Part shown: positions 24,665 through 32,621 of the stretch, in pieces
How the letters are laid out: each line of letters starts with the position of its first letter
Position numbering within the stretch: position 1 is the first letter of the stretch
Assembly: GCF_030866765.1 (NCBI RefSeq)
Contig: NZ_CP133017.1
Location: 5,174,501-5,238,500, forward strand
Reading direction: 5' to 3'
DNA: 64,000 nt
Source: Paenibacillus silvisoli
Lineage (GTDB): Bacteria > Bacillota > Bacilli > Paenibacillales > Paenibacillaceae
Position numbers and translations under genes: made by a program
The notes under the pieces: model-generated
The model's input: the letters and a program-made list of their open reading frames with translations, nothing else
Told to the model about the DNA's origin: nothing
The model's database searches: none

Positions 24665-25885
24665 TTAATTTCCCTTAAGTTTCCTCACATATTGCCCGAT
24701 CCGATCAATCGCTTCCGTAATTAACGTCACCGATGTCGCATAGGAACAGCGAAGATGGCCTTCGCCGCCAAGTCCGAATACATCCCCCGGAACCGCAGCC
24801 ACGTTCTGCTCGTTCAGAAGTCCGGTCGCGAATTCCTCCGAGGTTACGCCTAAGCCGGCAATGGAAGGGAACGCGTAGAACGCACCCTGCGGCTCATGGC
24901 ATTGCAGCCCGATGTCGCGGAAGCCCTGCACGATCAGTCTGCGCCGCTGATTGTAAGATTCCACCATGCGGTTCTTTTCATCCATACCGTTGCGAAGCGC
25001 CTCCAGCGCCGCGATCTGCGCCATATTCGAAGCGCACATGACCGTGTACTGGTGGATCTTAAGCATCGCCGCAATAAGCTCCTGGTGGCCGCAAGCGTAA
25101 CCGATCCGCCAGCCCGTCATCGCAAAAGCTTTCGAAAAGCCGCTCACCAAGATCGTTCTGTCCTTCATGCCGGGCAGCGACGCGAAGCTGACATGCTTCG
25201 TGCCGTACGTGAGCTCCGCATAGATTTCGTCGGAAATGACGATCAAATCGTGCTCCTCGACGACCTTCGCGATCGGCAGCCAATCCTCGTACGTCATGAT
25301 GCCGCCCGTCGGATTGCTTGGGTAACAGAGAATAAGTACTTTCGAGCGTGGCGTAATGGCCGCCTTCAGCGATTCCGCGGTCAGCTTGAACTGATCCTTC
25401 GCGAACGTTTCTACGCCTACCGGCACGCCGCCGCTCAGCGCCGTAATCGGCGAATAGGAAATATAGCAAGGCTCCGGAACCAAAATCTCGTCTCCGGGAG
25501 CGATCAGCGCGCGCAGCGCGAGATCGATCGCTTCGCTGCCGCCGACCGTCACAAGAACTTCTTTCGCCGGATCGTAAGCAACGTCGAACTCCCGCTTCAA
25601 GTAGATGCCGATCTCTTCGCGCAGCTCCGGTGTGCCCGCATTGGAAGTATATTGCGTTTTGCCCATTTCTAGAGCATGAACGGACGCTTCGCGCACATGC
25701 CATGGCGTGACGAAGTCCGGTTCGCCTACGCCGAGCGTAATAATATCTTTGCGGCCGCTGGCCAAATCGAAAAATCTGCGGATGCCCGACGGCTTGATCG
25801 CCCGCACCGAGGGGGATAAATAATCAGCCATCGACGCGCGGCGAGTCAGCGTCGTGCCGCTTTGAATTTCTTCCTCTTTAATCAT
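24665..25885 (-). CDS. alaT: Class I aminotransferase, AlaT/YugH-like
   Basis: This 406-residue PLP enzyme has the usual series ITLGVGEPDFVTP, TSNAGTPELREEIG, YPSNPTGGIM and SDEIYAELTY, with the PLP Lys in SGFSKAFAMTGWRIGY near residue 245. It is paired with an Lrp-family gene 18 bases upstream, exactly as yugH (alaT) and yugG (alaR) are in Bacillus subtilis, where the enzyme makes alanine. The symbol rests on that pairing and on family resemblance, not on a direct comparison. Confidence 0.85.
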   Translation of the reverse strand: MIKEEEIQSGTTLTRRASMADYLSPSVRAIKPSGIRRFFDLASGRKDIITLGVGEPDFVTPWHVREASVHALEMGKTQYTSNAGTPELREEIGIYLKREFDVAYDPAKEVLVTVGGSEAIDLALRALIAPGDEILVPEPCYISYSPITALSGGVPVGVETFAKDQFKLTAESLKAAITPRSKVLILCYPSNPTGGIMTYEDWLPIAKVVEEHDLIVISDEIYAELTYGTKHVSFASLPGMKDRTILVSGFSKAFAMTGWRIGYACGHQELIAAMLKIHQYTVMCASNMAQIAALEALRNGMDEKNRMVESYNQRRRLIVQGFRDIGLQCHEPQGAFYAFPSIAGLGVTSEEFATGLLNEQNVAAVPGDVFGLGGEGHLRCSYATSVTLITEAIDRIGQYVRKLKGN

Positions 25886-25903
25886 CGCGGATCACCCTAC
25901 CTT

Positions 25904-26395
25904 TTACGGCGAGACGAGAAGACGGTGGTCGTCCTCGTTCTCTTCGAATATAATGCCGTCCTGCTTATATTTTTTCAAAATGAAAAAGGTTTTCGTCGAA
26001 AGCACGGCGTCGATCGGCGACAGCTTGTTGGATACGAAAGAAGCGACATCCTTCAGCGTCTTCCCTTGCACCTCAACGAGCAGATCGTAGGCGCCCGACA
26101 TGAGATAAACCGATTTCACTTCCGGGTATAAATAAATGCGCTCCGCAATGCCTTCGAAGCCGCGTCCGCGCTCCGGCGTAATTTGAACCTCGATAAGGGC
26201 GGTTACTTTCTCATCTTCAACCTTGCTCCAATTGACTACGGTCGCATATTTGACGATGACATGATCCTGCTCCATTTCCGCAATCGCCTGCTTCACCTCC
26301 GCCGCCGGCGCGTCCAGCATCGTCGCGATCAGATCCGCGCTGCGTCTTGCATCTTCCTTCAGCAGTTCAAGTATTTGCATTTTCCGTTCATTCAT
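25904..26395 (-). CDS. alaR: Lrp/AsnC family regulator, AlaR/YugG-like
   Basis: A 163-residue protein from ATG 26395 after AGGAGGG. The N-terminal winged helix (MQILELLKEDARRSADLIATML) is followed by the RAM ligand-binding domain (VTALIEVQITPERG, VYLMSGAYDLLVEVQGKTL). It most likely controls the aminotransferase gene behind it in response to an amino acid, as AlaR does for alanine. The unusually acidic tail (IIFEENEDDHRLLVSP) extends beyond the RAM domain. Confidence 0.85.
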   Translation of the reverse strand: MNERKMQILELLKEDARRSADLIATMLDAPAAEVKQAIAEMEQDHVIVKYATVVNWSKVEDEKVTALIEVQITPERGRGFEGIAERIYLYPEVKSVYLMSGAYDLLVEVQGKTLKDVASFVSNKLSPIDAVLSTKTFFILKKYKQDGIIFEENEDDHRLLVSP

Positions 26396-26514
26396 CGTCA
26401 AACCCTCCTGATTGTACAAATCGCACGCGAGCAGACAAGCCCGCGATATGAAATAGCTATAAAGATTATATTACAACGAATCCAAGCTTCCTGCAAAGAA
26501 GAAAAGCCGCGGGA

Positions 26515-26545
26515 AATGAATAAGGACAGCCTGCGCGGCTGCCCT
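26515..26545 (-). terminator. Terminator after the CotF-like gene
   Basis: Minus strand hairpin GGGCAGCC-GCGCA-GGCTGTCC followed by TTATTC, about 43 bases past the CotF-like stop codon. Confidence 0.6.
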
Positions 26546-26587
26546 ATCCATCGGTTGCTACAACCGGATATGCGGTTCGGGCCCGTC

Positions 26588-27028
26588 TTACATGAAGAAA
26601 GGATTGGCGCCCGGATTCGGCTGATGACTCTGCTGCTGCATCGGCGATTGATAATTTCCTGTGTACGGCATCCCGCGATAGCCCGAGCTATTGCCAAGAT
26701 GCAGCTGCTGCAAAAACTGCTCCGTCTTCTGCGCGGTTTGCTGATTCTGCTTCAGCTGCTTGTCCACTTCTTGGCGAAGCGCCGGGGACGACGTGTCGTA
26801 CATATTTTGCTGCTGCATCAAATTGTACAGGTTGCCCTGAAGCTGCAGCGTGCTGTTCATCAGATTCGTAAACAACTGACGGATCATTTGGCAGTTCGCC
26901 TCTGTTGCGGCCGTTGCGTATTCGCGCACAACCCGCTTCAGATCGGCCAGAACCGAGTAAGCTAAATCTTCATCAGATAAAATCGGCTGATGTCCTTGCT
27001 GCTGCTGTTGATTTTGCTGCTGATACAT
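26588..27028 (-). CDS. CotF-family spore coat protein
   Basis: This 146-residue protein has a Gln-rich start (MYQQQNQQQQQGHQP) and a central helical pair typical of the coat F domain (LSDEDLAYSVLADLKRVVRE, then LFTNLMNSTLQLQGNLYNLM). The tail is rich in Gln, Asn, Pro and Gly and ends PNPGANPFFM. Such small four-helix proteins are structural parts of the Bacillus and Paenibacillus spore coat. Two more coat-type genes lie upstream on the same strand. Confidence 0.85.
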   Translation of the reverse strand: MYQQQNQQQQQGHQPILSDEDLAYSVLADLKRVVREYATAATEANCQMIRQLFTNLMNSTLQLQGNLYNLMQQQNMYDTSSPALRQEVDKQLKQNQQTAQKTEQFLQQLHLGNSSGYRGMPYTGNYQSPMQQQSHQPNPGANPFFM

Positions 27029-27052
27029 AGTTGCTGGTTGCCTCCCCTTATG

Positions 27053-27277
27053 CTATTGCTGCGGCTGCGTCGGCGCCATATGCTGATGCTGGGTGATTGC
27101 TTGAAGCAGCATTTGCGTATGCTGCTGATGCGTCTGGATCATGTGCGCGGCTGCTTGTCTAAGTACGCCGTTCGTTGCGGAAGCGGCCATGACCGCATTT
27201 TGCTTGAGCAGCAAATCCTCGTTAGATAATGAATCCGCCAAATACTCGAGCTCTTTGGCCGTTACCGGCTGCATCAT
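27053..27277 (-). CDS. Small coat-associated helical protein
   Basis: About 74 residues from ATG 27277, seven bases after GGAGG. It has a helical body (KELEYLADSLSNEDLLLKQNAVMAAS) and a His/Gln-rich tail (QHQHMAPTQPQQ). The body resembles the N-terminal part of CotF-like coat proteins. It lies 24 bases upstream of the CotF-like gene, so the two are probably expressed together late in sporulation. The coat role is inferred from neighbours and composition. Confidence 0.7.
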   Translation of the reverse strand: MMQPVTAKELEYLADSLSNEDLLLKQNAVMAASATNGVLRQAAAHMIQTHQQHTQMLLQAITQHQHMAPTQPQQ

Positions 27278-27419
27278 TGCTTGTCCTCCTGTAATAGGGT
27301 GTTTGACGGAGTCAAACTCTCTCCGCTTTACATTTACTACTTGACTAGAATACCCGTCATTTCCATGTTCTATGTAGGCGGCTTCCCCACGCGGGTGAAG
27401 AAGCCGCAAATCCAGCCAA

Positions 27420-28085
27420 TCAAGGCAAATGAACCGTCTTTACGTGATCGAAGTGCAAGTAGACTGCATTGCCGCCCGCTGTCGAGAGCTCGATCATATT
27501 TTGGTCGATGCCTTTGAGGACACCGATCTTGTTCGGATTCTCGCCGAGATCCAGAATGACGAACTCACCGACCAGCTTTCTCAGTTGTTGGTCAAACGTA
27601 CGCGCGAGCGTTATCGGGGACGGTTTTAGCGGAAACTGCTCCGGCGTCAGCGTGTATGGCGTCACGTTCGGGTTGTAAGGAATCAGATACTTGAGGTGGT
27701 GCAGCGAAATGATGACCGAATGGTAGACCGGCGAATAGAAGACGAAGAAATCGTTCATGACGCTCGTAAGGTAGCCGTGGATCGATTGATTGCCGGTAAT
27801 ATAGAGCTCGGAAAACATGCCCTTGGCGTTCATCAATACTTTGCGGTATGAGATCGGGTCGTTCTGCGGCTCGAACGGGAGCTCCGGCACGTCTATTTCC
27901 TGCGCTTCGCTCTTCGCAAGACGCAGCTGCTGCAAGTGGATCAAAGGAACGTACAGAAATTGCGTACCGTTATGAAGCACGAGAATATCTTGACCTAGAT
28001 CGATCAGTTTGCCGCGGATAGGAATCGTTTTTCCCGAAATATCAAGCTCGACATAACGGTCTAGTAAAGGGTGACGATGTTTCAT
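27420..28085 (-). CDS. Probable spore coat protein with Sm-like beta-barrel repeats (DUF2642/CotB-like)
   Basis: A 221-residue protein starting MKHRHPLLDRYVELDISGK behind AAGGAGG. Two or more short beta-barrel segments are visible: IPIRGKLIDLGQDILVLHNG, IHGYLTSVMNDFFVFYSP and EFVILDLGENPNKIGVLKG. These are the same kind of repeated strand pattern as in CotB-type coat proteins. It lacks the Ser-rich tail of CotB. Family placement is by pattern only. A GC-rich hairpin without a T-run follows at 27377-27408. Confidence 0.65.
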   Translation of the reverse strand: MKHRHPLLDRYVELDISGKTIPIRGKLIDLGQDILVLHNGTQFLYVPLIHLQQLRLAKSEAQEIDVPELPFEPQNDPISYRKVLMNAKGMFSELYITGNQSIHGYLTSVMNDFFVFYSPVYHSVIISLHHLKYLIPYNPNVTPYTLTPEQFPLKPSPITLARTFDQQLRKLVGEFVILDLGENPNKIGVLKGIDQNMIELSTAGGNAVYLHFDHVKTVHLP

Positions 28086-28131
28086 GAAAATCGACCTCCT
28101 TTCATCCTATGAATTGCGTTCATGCATGCAT

Positions 28132-28320
28132 TTAGACAGAGTAGACTGCGAGCAGTCCTGCCGAGATGACAACGTAACAGAAGGCGGATAGTTCCATATG
28201 TTCGGGCGTATGATCGTCTGCAAGCACTCCACAACCGCATTCATACCGAACGCAAACAAGAGGATATTCCAGGGAGTCTTCGCCGCCAAATCTCGCGAAC
28301 TGCGGCCGGAGCACGGAAAG
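28132..28320 (-). pseudogene. Possible remnant of an ArsB-like membrane transporter
   Basis: One minus-strand frame reads AAKTPWNILLFAFGMNAVVE, which resembles the PWxxxxFxxGM helix of ArsB/NhaD-type arsenite or ion transporters. The adjacent frame continues with ELSAFCYVVISAGLLAVYSV, a second hydrophobic helix that would follow it in such a protein. Two frames would have to be joined, and both ends are missing. This is a weak, pattern-based call. Confidence 0.3.
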
Positions 28321-28694
28321 CGCTTTGCTGATGGAGGTACGTTCCGGCTGCAGACATCCATTCGATCGGCACCCCTAGGCTGGATCCGATAGAACCCAGC
28401 CCGGGCTGCGACGACAACCTTGGTGCCAAATCGTTACCAGCTGCCATTCGACAATGATTTCTATTAATGCCGCTCATCATTTTCATTGAGGGGATAGGTT
28501 GCAGCATACTACTGCCGGCGTGTCTTTGAAGTCTCGTACGGCGCGATAGGTCGAGAGACGCGTAGGTATTTTCTTGGAGGATTTAAGATACGGCAGCACA
28601 GGCAAGTAGATAGGAGGATGAATAAAGGTATTCGATGAGAGGCGAAACGCATTCGCTAGCGCTTCTCGTAGATGATCGGTAAGGCAAGGCTGCC

Positions 28695-28726
28695 GCCGGG
28701 GCAGAAGCTGTCGCTAACGCCCCGGC
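28695..28726 (-). repeat. GC-rich hairpin downstream of the CotB-like gene
   Basis: Perfect 8-bp arms GCCGGGGC/GCCCCGGC with a 16-base loop containing GCTAACGC. There is no T-run. It starts 13 bases after the CotB-like stop and may protect the mRNA end. Confidence 0.6.
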
Positions 28727-28738
28727 TTGCGTTCAGCC

Positions 28739-29524
28739 TTACTTCCCACCATAGTAGCCGGTTTTTTTGGATGCTTTTTTGTTTTTCGCGTTGTTGCGTC
28801 CGGAACGGTTGCCGCCGCTTCCGCCGCTGCCTCTGCTGCCGCCGCTTCCGCCGCTGCCTCTGCTGCCGCCGCTTCCGCCACTGCCGCCGCTGCCACCGCT
28901 GCCTTTACTTCCGCCGCTGCCTCCGCTGCCTCCGCTTCCGCCGCTTCCGCCGCTGCCTCCGCTGCTCTTGTTCCCGCTGCTGCCGTTGCTGCCTTGGCTG
29001 CCTTGGCTGCCTTTGCTGCCGCCGCTTGAATAAATACCAGCCGTTTTCACGGTTCTGATGTGGTAAAGCGGAACTTGAACCAATTCAGGGCCGACTACGA
29101 GCAGAAGCGCGTTGTTGCCTACGCCTGCGACGAAGCCTTCGATTCTTTCAGGGCCGCCCCAGTTCAATTGCACGAACTTTCTTTGAAGCGCACGGAGAAC
29201 CCCTACAAAGTTGTCTGCGTCTACGAAGTTAGCGTGAGACAATCCGGACGAACGGCCTGGCAATTCCGTTACGCTTTTAACATGCGAGTTGCTGACGTAG
29301 ACAACGCCTTCCGTCGTTTTCAGAACAACAAAATCCGATTTGAGCCCGAGGATACGACCTGTCAGCGACTCTGGGCCGCCACGGTTGATACGAACCATCA
29401 TTCCTGCTTGAGCGTCCAAGAAATTGTTCCCTCCCGAGTGATGACTTCTGTTGCTTCTGTGCTGTTGGTCGCAGCAATTTTTCATTGCCGCAGTTTGATT
29501 CGCAAGCGGTTTTCTTACATCCAT
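28739..29524 (-). CDS. cotB: CotB-like spore coat protein with Gly-Ser-X tail
   Basis: This 261-residue protein starts at ATG 29524, eight bases after GGAGGG. Residues about 45-165 hold two CotB-type modules marked by RINRGGPESLTGRILG and LNWGGPERIEGFVAG, each ending in a VKSVT/IRTVK strand. Bacillus subtilis CotB has three such modules and a Ser/Lys-rich tail phosphorylated by CotH. Here the tail (about 167-240) is instead an array of Gly-Ser-Gly/Lys/Arg/Gln triplets, ending in a basic stretch (NAKNKKASKKTGYYGGK). It is divergent from the collagen-like gene and close to cotH, so a CotH substrate role is likely but unproved. Confidence 0.82.
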   Translation of the reverse strand: MDVRKPLANQTAAMKNCCDQQHRSNRSHHSGGNNFLDAQAGMMVRINRGGPESLTGRILGLKSDFVVLKTTEGVVYVSNSHVKSVTELPGRSSGLSHANFVDADNFVGVLRALQRKFVQLNWGGPERIEGFVAGVGNNALLLVVGPELVQVPLYHIRTVKTAGIYSSGGSKGSQGSQGSNGSSGNKSSGGSGGSGGSGGSGGSGGSKGSGGSGGSGGSGGSRGSGGSGGSRGSGGSGGNRSGRNNAKNKKASKKTGYYGGK

Positions 29525-29826
29525 TCCAAAATCCCTCCGTAATTAATAGATTTTGACCTGTACCACGACGACCACCGGTGCAAATACGACACGATCGCGA
29601 CCACCAAATACCGGTTCATCCATCTCGCTTCGGCATTCACCCCTCCATTACTTGCCCCGGTGAAATCTATCATGGGAGACAATTTATAATGTATTTATAT
29701 GTATCCCGTATCGTAGCGGTACTAGATTGATATCTATTTTCTGGAAGATTAAGCACTGACCCAGTGCGATTGATAGATTCGCAACATAGCTTGTATTAAA
29801 TCTATGAAAAGGAGAGGAAACAGCAA
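29525..29826. promoter_or_regulatory. Divergent intergenic region between CotB-like and collagen-like genes
   Basis: A 302-base AT-rich spacer that must carry both divergent promoters. It holds a perfect palindrome GCACTG-ACC-CAGTGC at 29753-29767, about 60 bases before the collagen-like start. CATAGCTTG further on is one base off the sigma-K -10 pattern CATANNNTA, but no -35 AC sits at the right distance, so no promoter is asserted. Confidence 0.4.
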
Positions 29827-30516
29827 TTGGCAAATAACTCGCAAAAAGGTAACGATACTCAAGGTACTCGCGGCTCCCAAGGCTCCCGCGGTTCCCAAGG
29901 CTCTCAAGGCTCTCGCGGCTCCCGCGGTTCTCAAGGCTCTCAAGGTTCTCGCGGCTCCCAAGGCTCCCGCGGTTCCCAAGGCTCTCAAGGTTCTCGCGGC
30001 TCCCAAGGCTCCCGCGGTTCCCAGGGCTCTCAAGGTTCTCGCGGCTCCCAAGGCTCCCGCGGTTCCCAAGGCTCTCAAGGTTCTCGCGGCTCCCAAGGAT
30101 CTATGGGGTGGATGGGCGTGGAACCTGCGCAAGAAACGAATGGCTCCTGGGGTTACTCTTCCGCACTGCTTCTAGGTCCTGTTGCGGCTAGCGGCTACGG
30201 CGGCTCCCAAGGCACGCAAGGCACGCAAGGTTCGAGAGGCTCCAAAGGTTCCCACGGTTCCCATGGTACGCAAGGCACGCAGGGCTCCCGCGGCTCCCAA
30301 GGCTCCCGCGGCTCCCAAGGCTCCCGCGGCTCCCAAGGCTCTCGCGGCTCCCAAGGCTCCCGCGGCTCCCAAGGCTCCCGCGGTTCCCAAGGCTCTCGCG
30401 GCTCCCAAGGCTCTCGCGGCTCCCAAGGCTCCCGCGGCTCCCAAGGCTCCCGCGGCTCCCAAGGCTCTCGCGGTTCCCAAGGCTCTCGCGGCTCCCAAGG
30501 TTCCCGCGGCTGCTAA
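29827..30516 (+). CDS. Collagen-like Gly-Ser-Gln/Arg triplet protein
   Basis: A 229-residue protein starting at a TTG (29827) after AGGAGAGG. Residues 13-93 are 27 uninterrupted Gly-X-Y triplets, mostly GSQ and GSR. A 32-residue interruption follows ([20 protein letters not shown], then [12 protein letters not shown]), then 34 more triplets and a final Gly-Cys. No triplet contains Pro, which is unusual for bacterial collagens, and nearly every second position is Ser or Thr. It sits between a CotB-like gene and cotH, so it is probably a spore-surface protein, perhaps filling the place of CotG. No signal peptide is present, as expected for coat proteins made in the mother cell. Confidence 0.85.
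   Translation: MANNSQKGNDTQGTRGSQGSRGSQGSQGSRGSRGSQGSQGSRGSQGSRGSQGSQGSRGSQGSRGSQGSQGSRGSQGSRGSQGSQGSRGSQGSMGWMGVEPAQETNGSWGYSSALLLGPVAASGYGGSQGTQGTQGSRGSKGSHGSHGTQGTQGSRGSQGSRGSQGSRGSQGSRGSQGSRGSQGSRGSQGSRGSQGSRGSQGSRGSQGSRGSQGSRGSQGSRGSQGSRGC
29860..30510 (+). repeat. Short tandem repeats (9/18 bp) in the collagen-like gene
   Basis: Two blocks of near-identical 18-base units (GGCTCCCAAGGCTCCCGC and variants) encode the GSQGSR pairs, separated by unique sequence at about 30106-30201. Such arrays change length by slippage, so copy number may differ between strains. Confidence 0.9.
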
Positions 30517-30562
30517 TCAACTGTGACCAATAGACAGCTGCCCGCATAGTGTAAATAAGCTG

Positions 30563-30594
30563 AAGCCTATCGAATGCGATAGGCTTTATCTTTT
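30563..30594 (+). terminator. Terminator between the collagen-like gene and cotH
   Basis: AAGCCTATCG-AATG-CGATAGGCTT followed by TATCTTTT. Because cotH starts 19 bases later with no clear promoter between them, read-through may set a lower cotH level. Confidence 0.8.
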
Positions 30595-30612
30595 GCCTAA
30601 GGAGTTGGTCTA

Positions 30613-31686
30613 ATGTCCGGGGAAGGACTGCCTATTCGCAAAATTACGATCAGCAGAGAGGACCTATATAGGCTGGAGTCCGATGTATGGAGCAATGAGT
30701 TCGCTTCCGTCAAGCTGGAGATCAATGGACAGAAGATGGATGCGCAGCTCCGATTCCGCGGCGGCCATACGCGAACCTATCCGAAAAAATCGTACGAAAT
30801 CCGCTACGGCAGCAATCACATTTTGCATTGGAACGCCGAGTTTGACGACCCGTCCATGATCCGCAACGCGCTCTCGTTCCATTTTTTCAATATGATCAAC
30901 GTGCCTTCGCCAAAGACCCGGCATATGTCGCTGGAGCTTAACGGCTATCCGCACGGCGTCTATCTGGAAATCGAATCGGTCGACGATCTCTTCTTCAAAC
31001 GGAGGGGCATCGGTTCGCAGGCGCTTATTTACGCCGTCAACGACAAAGGCAATTTCGGCCTGTACGACCCGGAAACCGGTTTGCCCAAGGAATCGCTCTT
31101 CGATGGCTACCGCGTCATGAAGGGGGACGACAGCACCCAAACCAAGCTCAGCCGCTTCATTAAACGCATCAACCAGCCGGCTACCTCGAACCTGAAGAGC
31201 TATCTCGCTAACCGGCTCGACGTTTATTTATATTTAAAATGGCTTGCAGGCGCCGTGCTAACGGGCAACTACGACGGATTTGAACAGAACTATGCCCTCT
31301 ACGAGCATAGCAGCAGCGGGAAATACCGGATCATTCCATGGGATTACGAGGGGACTTGGGGCCGCAACTGCTACGGGAGACTGTGCGGCAGCGATTTGGT
31401 GGATGTGCGGGGCTACAATGCGTTGACCAAGAAGGTGTTGTCTTACAAGTCGTACAGGCAAGCGTACCGGAAAATCCTTGCGAATTTGCTGGAAAGCAAG
31501 TTTACGGTCAAAACGATCGAGCCGATCATCGCCAACATGTATGAGAAGTTAACGCCGGCCGTCAGGGACGATTTTACGCGAAAATGGCCCTTCAGCTCCT
31601 TCGAGGACGAACCGCAAGTGTTCATCGACTACATTCAAGAGCGCAGGGCCATTATTGAAGAAGAGCTGAAAAACTGGACGAATTAA
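30613..31686 (+). CDS. cotH: CotH family spore coat protein kinase
   Basis: This 357-residue protein starts at ATG 30613 after AAGGAG. It has the CotH kinase-like fold markers: RFRGGHTRTYPKKSYEIRY with basic nucleotide-contact residues near 55-75, NYDGFEQNYALYEH near residues 218-232, and IIPWDYEGTWG near 240-250. In this family the acidic residues of the latter motifs bind metal for ATP-dependent Ser phosphorylation. Bacillus subtilis CotH phosphorylates CotB and CotG. Here the second acid is Glu (WDYE) where WDxD is usual. The neighbouring CotB-like and Gly-Ser-X proteins are the obvious candidate substrates. Confidence 0.9.
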   Translation: MSGEGLPIRKITISREDLYRLESDVWSNEFASVKLEINGQKMDAQLRFRGGHTRTYPKKSYEIRYGSNHILHWNAEFDDPSMIRNALSFHFFNMINVPSPKTRHMSLELNGYPHGVYLEIESVDDLFFKRRGIGSQALIYAVNDKGNFGLYDPETGLPKESLFDGYRVMKGDDSTQTKLSRFIKRINQPATSNLKSYLANRLDVYLYLKWLAGAVLTGNYDGFEQNYALYEHSSSGKYRIIPWDYEGTWGRNCYGRLCGSDLVDVRGYNALTKKVLSYKSYRQAYRKILANLLESKFTVKTIEPIIANMYEKLTPAVRDDFTRKWPFSSFEDEPQVFIDYIQERRAIIEEELKNWTN

Positions 31687-32600
31687 AACAATCCCATACT
31701 TAAATACCGCTCGCCGCTGTCCGGGGCGATGCACAGCACGCGCCCGCCCTCTCCGATTCGGCGGGCTTGCTGCATGGCAGCCCATACGGCCGCGCCGGAG
31801 GACGGCCCAAGCAGCAGCCCCTCCTTACGGGCAAGCGCCCGCATCGTATCGATCGCGTCCTCGTCGGCCACCTGAACGATCTCGTCATAGATCGACGTGT
31901 TCAGAATGGCCGGGACGAAGCCGGGGCTGGTGCCGACAAGCTTATGCGGGCCGGGCTTGCCGCCGGATAGGACAGGCGAGCCTTTCGGCTCGACGACCGC
32001 GATGTACAGCCCCGGAATCGCCGCCTTAAGCGCTTCGCCGGTTCCCGTAATCGTGCCGCCGGTTCCCGCCGTTGCGACGAAGACGTCCAAACGGCCGCCG
32101 GTTTGACGGATGATTTCCGGCGCGGTCGTCACCCGGTGGATGGCCGGGTTCGCTTTATTCTCGAATTGGTTCGGAATGAAGCTGCCGGGACGCTCTGCCT
32201 GCAGCTTCAATGCGCGCTTGATGGCGCCAGGCATGCGCTCGGCAGCCGGCGTAAGCACGACCTCGGCGCCGTATGCTCGGAGCAGGCCGATCCGCTCCTT
32301 CGTCATGTTATCCGGCAGGACGAGTATCAATTTGTAGCCTCGCGCCGCCGCGTTCATGGCAAGTCCGATGCCGGTGTTTCCGCTCGTCGGCTCGATAATC
32401 GTGGAGCCGGGCGCGATCAGGCCCGCCGCTTCGGCAGCCTCGATCAGCGAGAAGGCCGCTCGGTCCTTCACGCTGCCGCTCGGATTGAACCGCTCGAGCT
32501 TTACCAGTACGTCCGCCATTCCCGGCTCCTTCAGCCTCCGGAGCGCAACGACCGGCGTATTGCCGATCAGCTCGGTCACATTATTTACTATACGGGGCAT
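31683..32600 (-). CDS. cysK: Cysteine synthase A (O-acetylserine sulfhydrylase)
   Basis: This 305-residue protein has the full fold-type II PLP signature: ELIGNTPVVALRRL, the PLP Lys in NPSGSVKDRAAF near residue 45, PTSGNTGIGLA, and the phosphate loop TAGTGGTITGTGEAL. It condenses O-acetylserine with sulfide to make cysteine. It overlaps the end of cotH by four bases, convergently. It follows the MFS gene by 21 bases on the same strand. No T-box or S-box leader is seen before it. Confidence 0.93.
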   Translation of the reverse strand: MPRIVNNVTELIGNTPVVALRRLKEPGMADVLVKLERFNPSGSVKDRAAFSLIEAAEAAGLIAPGSTIIEPTSGNTGIGLAMNAAARGYKLILVLPDNMTKERIGLLRAYGAEVVLTPAAERMPGAIKRALKLQAERPGSFIPNQFENKANPAIHRVTTAPEIIRQTGGRLDVFVATAGTGGTITGTGEALKAAIPGLYIAVVEPKGSPVLSGGKPGPHKLVGTSPGFVPAILNTSIYDEIVQVADEDAIDTMRALARKEGLLLGPSSGAAVWAAMQQARRIGEGGRVLCIAPDSGERYLSMGLF

Positions 32601-32621
32601 ATACAGTCCTACTTTCCGTTA

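Larger units (their letters stand above)
28086..28738. other. 653-base gap between two coat genes
   Basis: No intact gene is convincing here. It contains a possible frameshifted membrane-transporter remnant (28132-28320, minus), a GC-rich hairpin (28695-28726), and otherwise unassigned sequence. Short open frames on both strands have no ribosome sites or recognisable content. Confidence 0.6.

Noticed and set aside
28241-28507. Minus-strand 88-residue frame between coat genes
   Set aside because: No ribosome site, no recognisable features, and it overlaps the frames of the possible transporter remnant.
30172-30547. Minus-strand and other-frame Ala/Gly-rich frames over the collagen-like repeats
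   Set aside because: They arise from reading the 18-bp repeats in other frames. Only the Gly-Ser-X frame has a ribosome site and a unique N-terminus.
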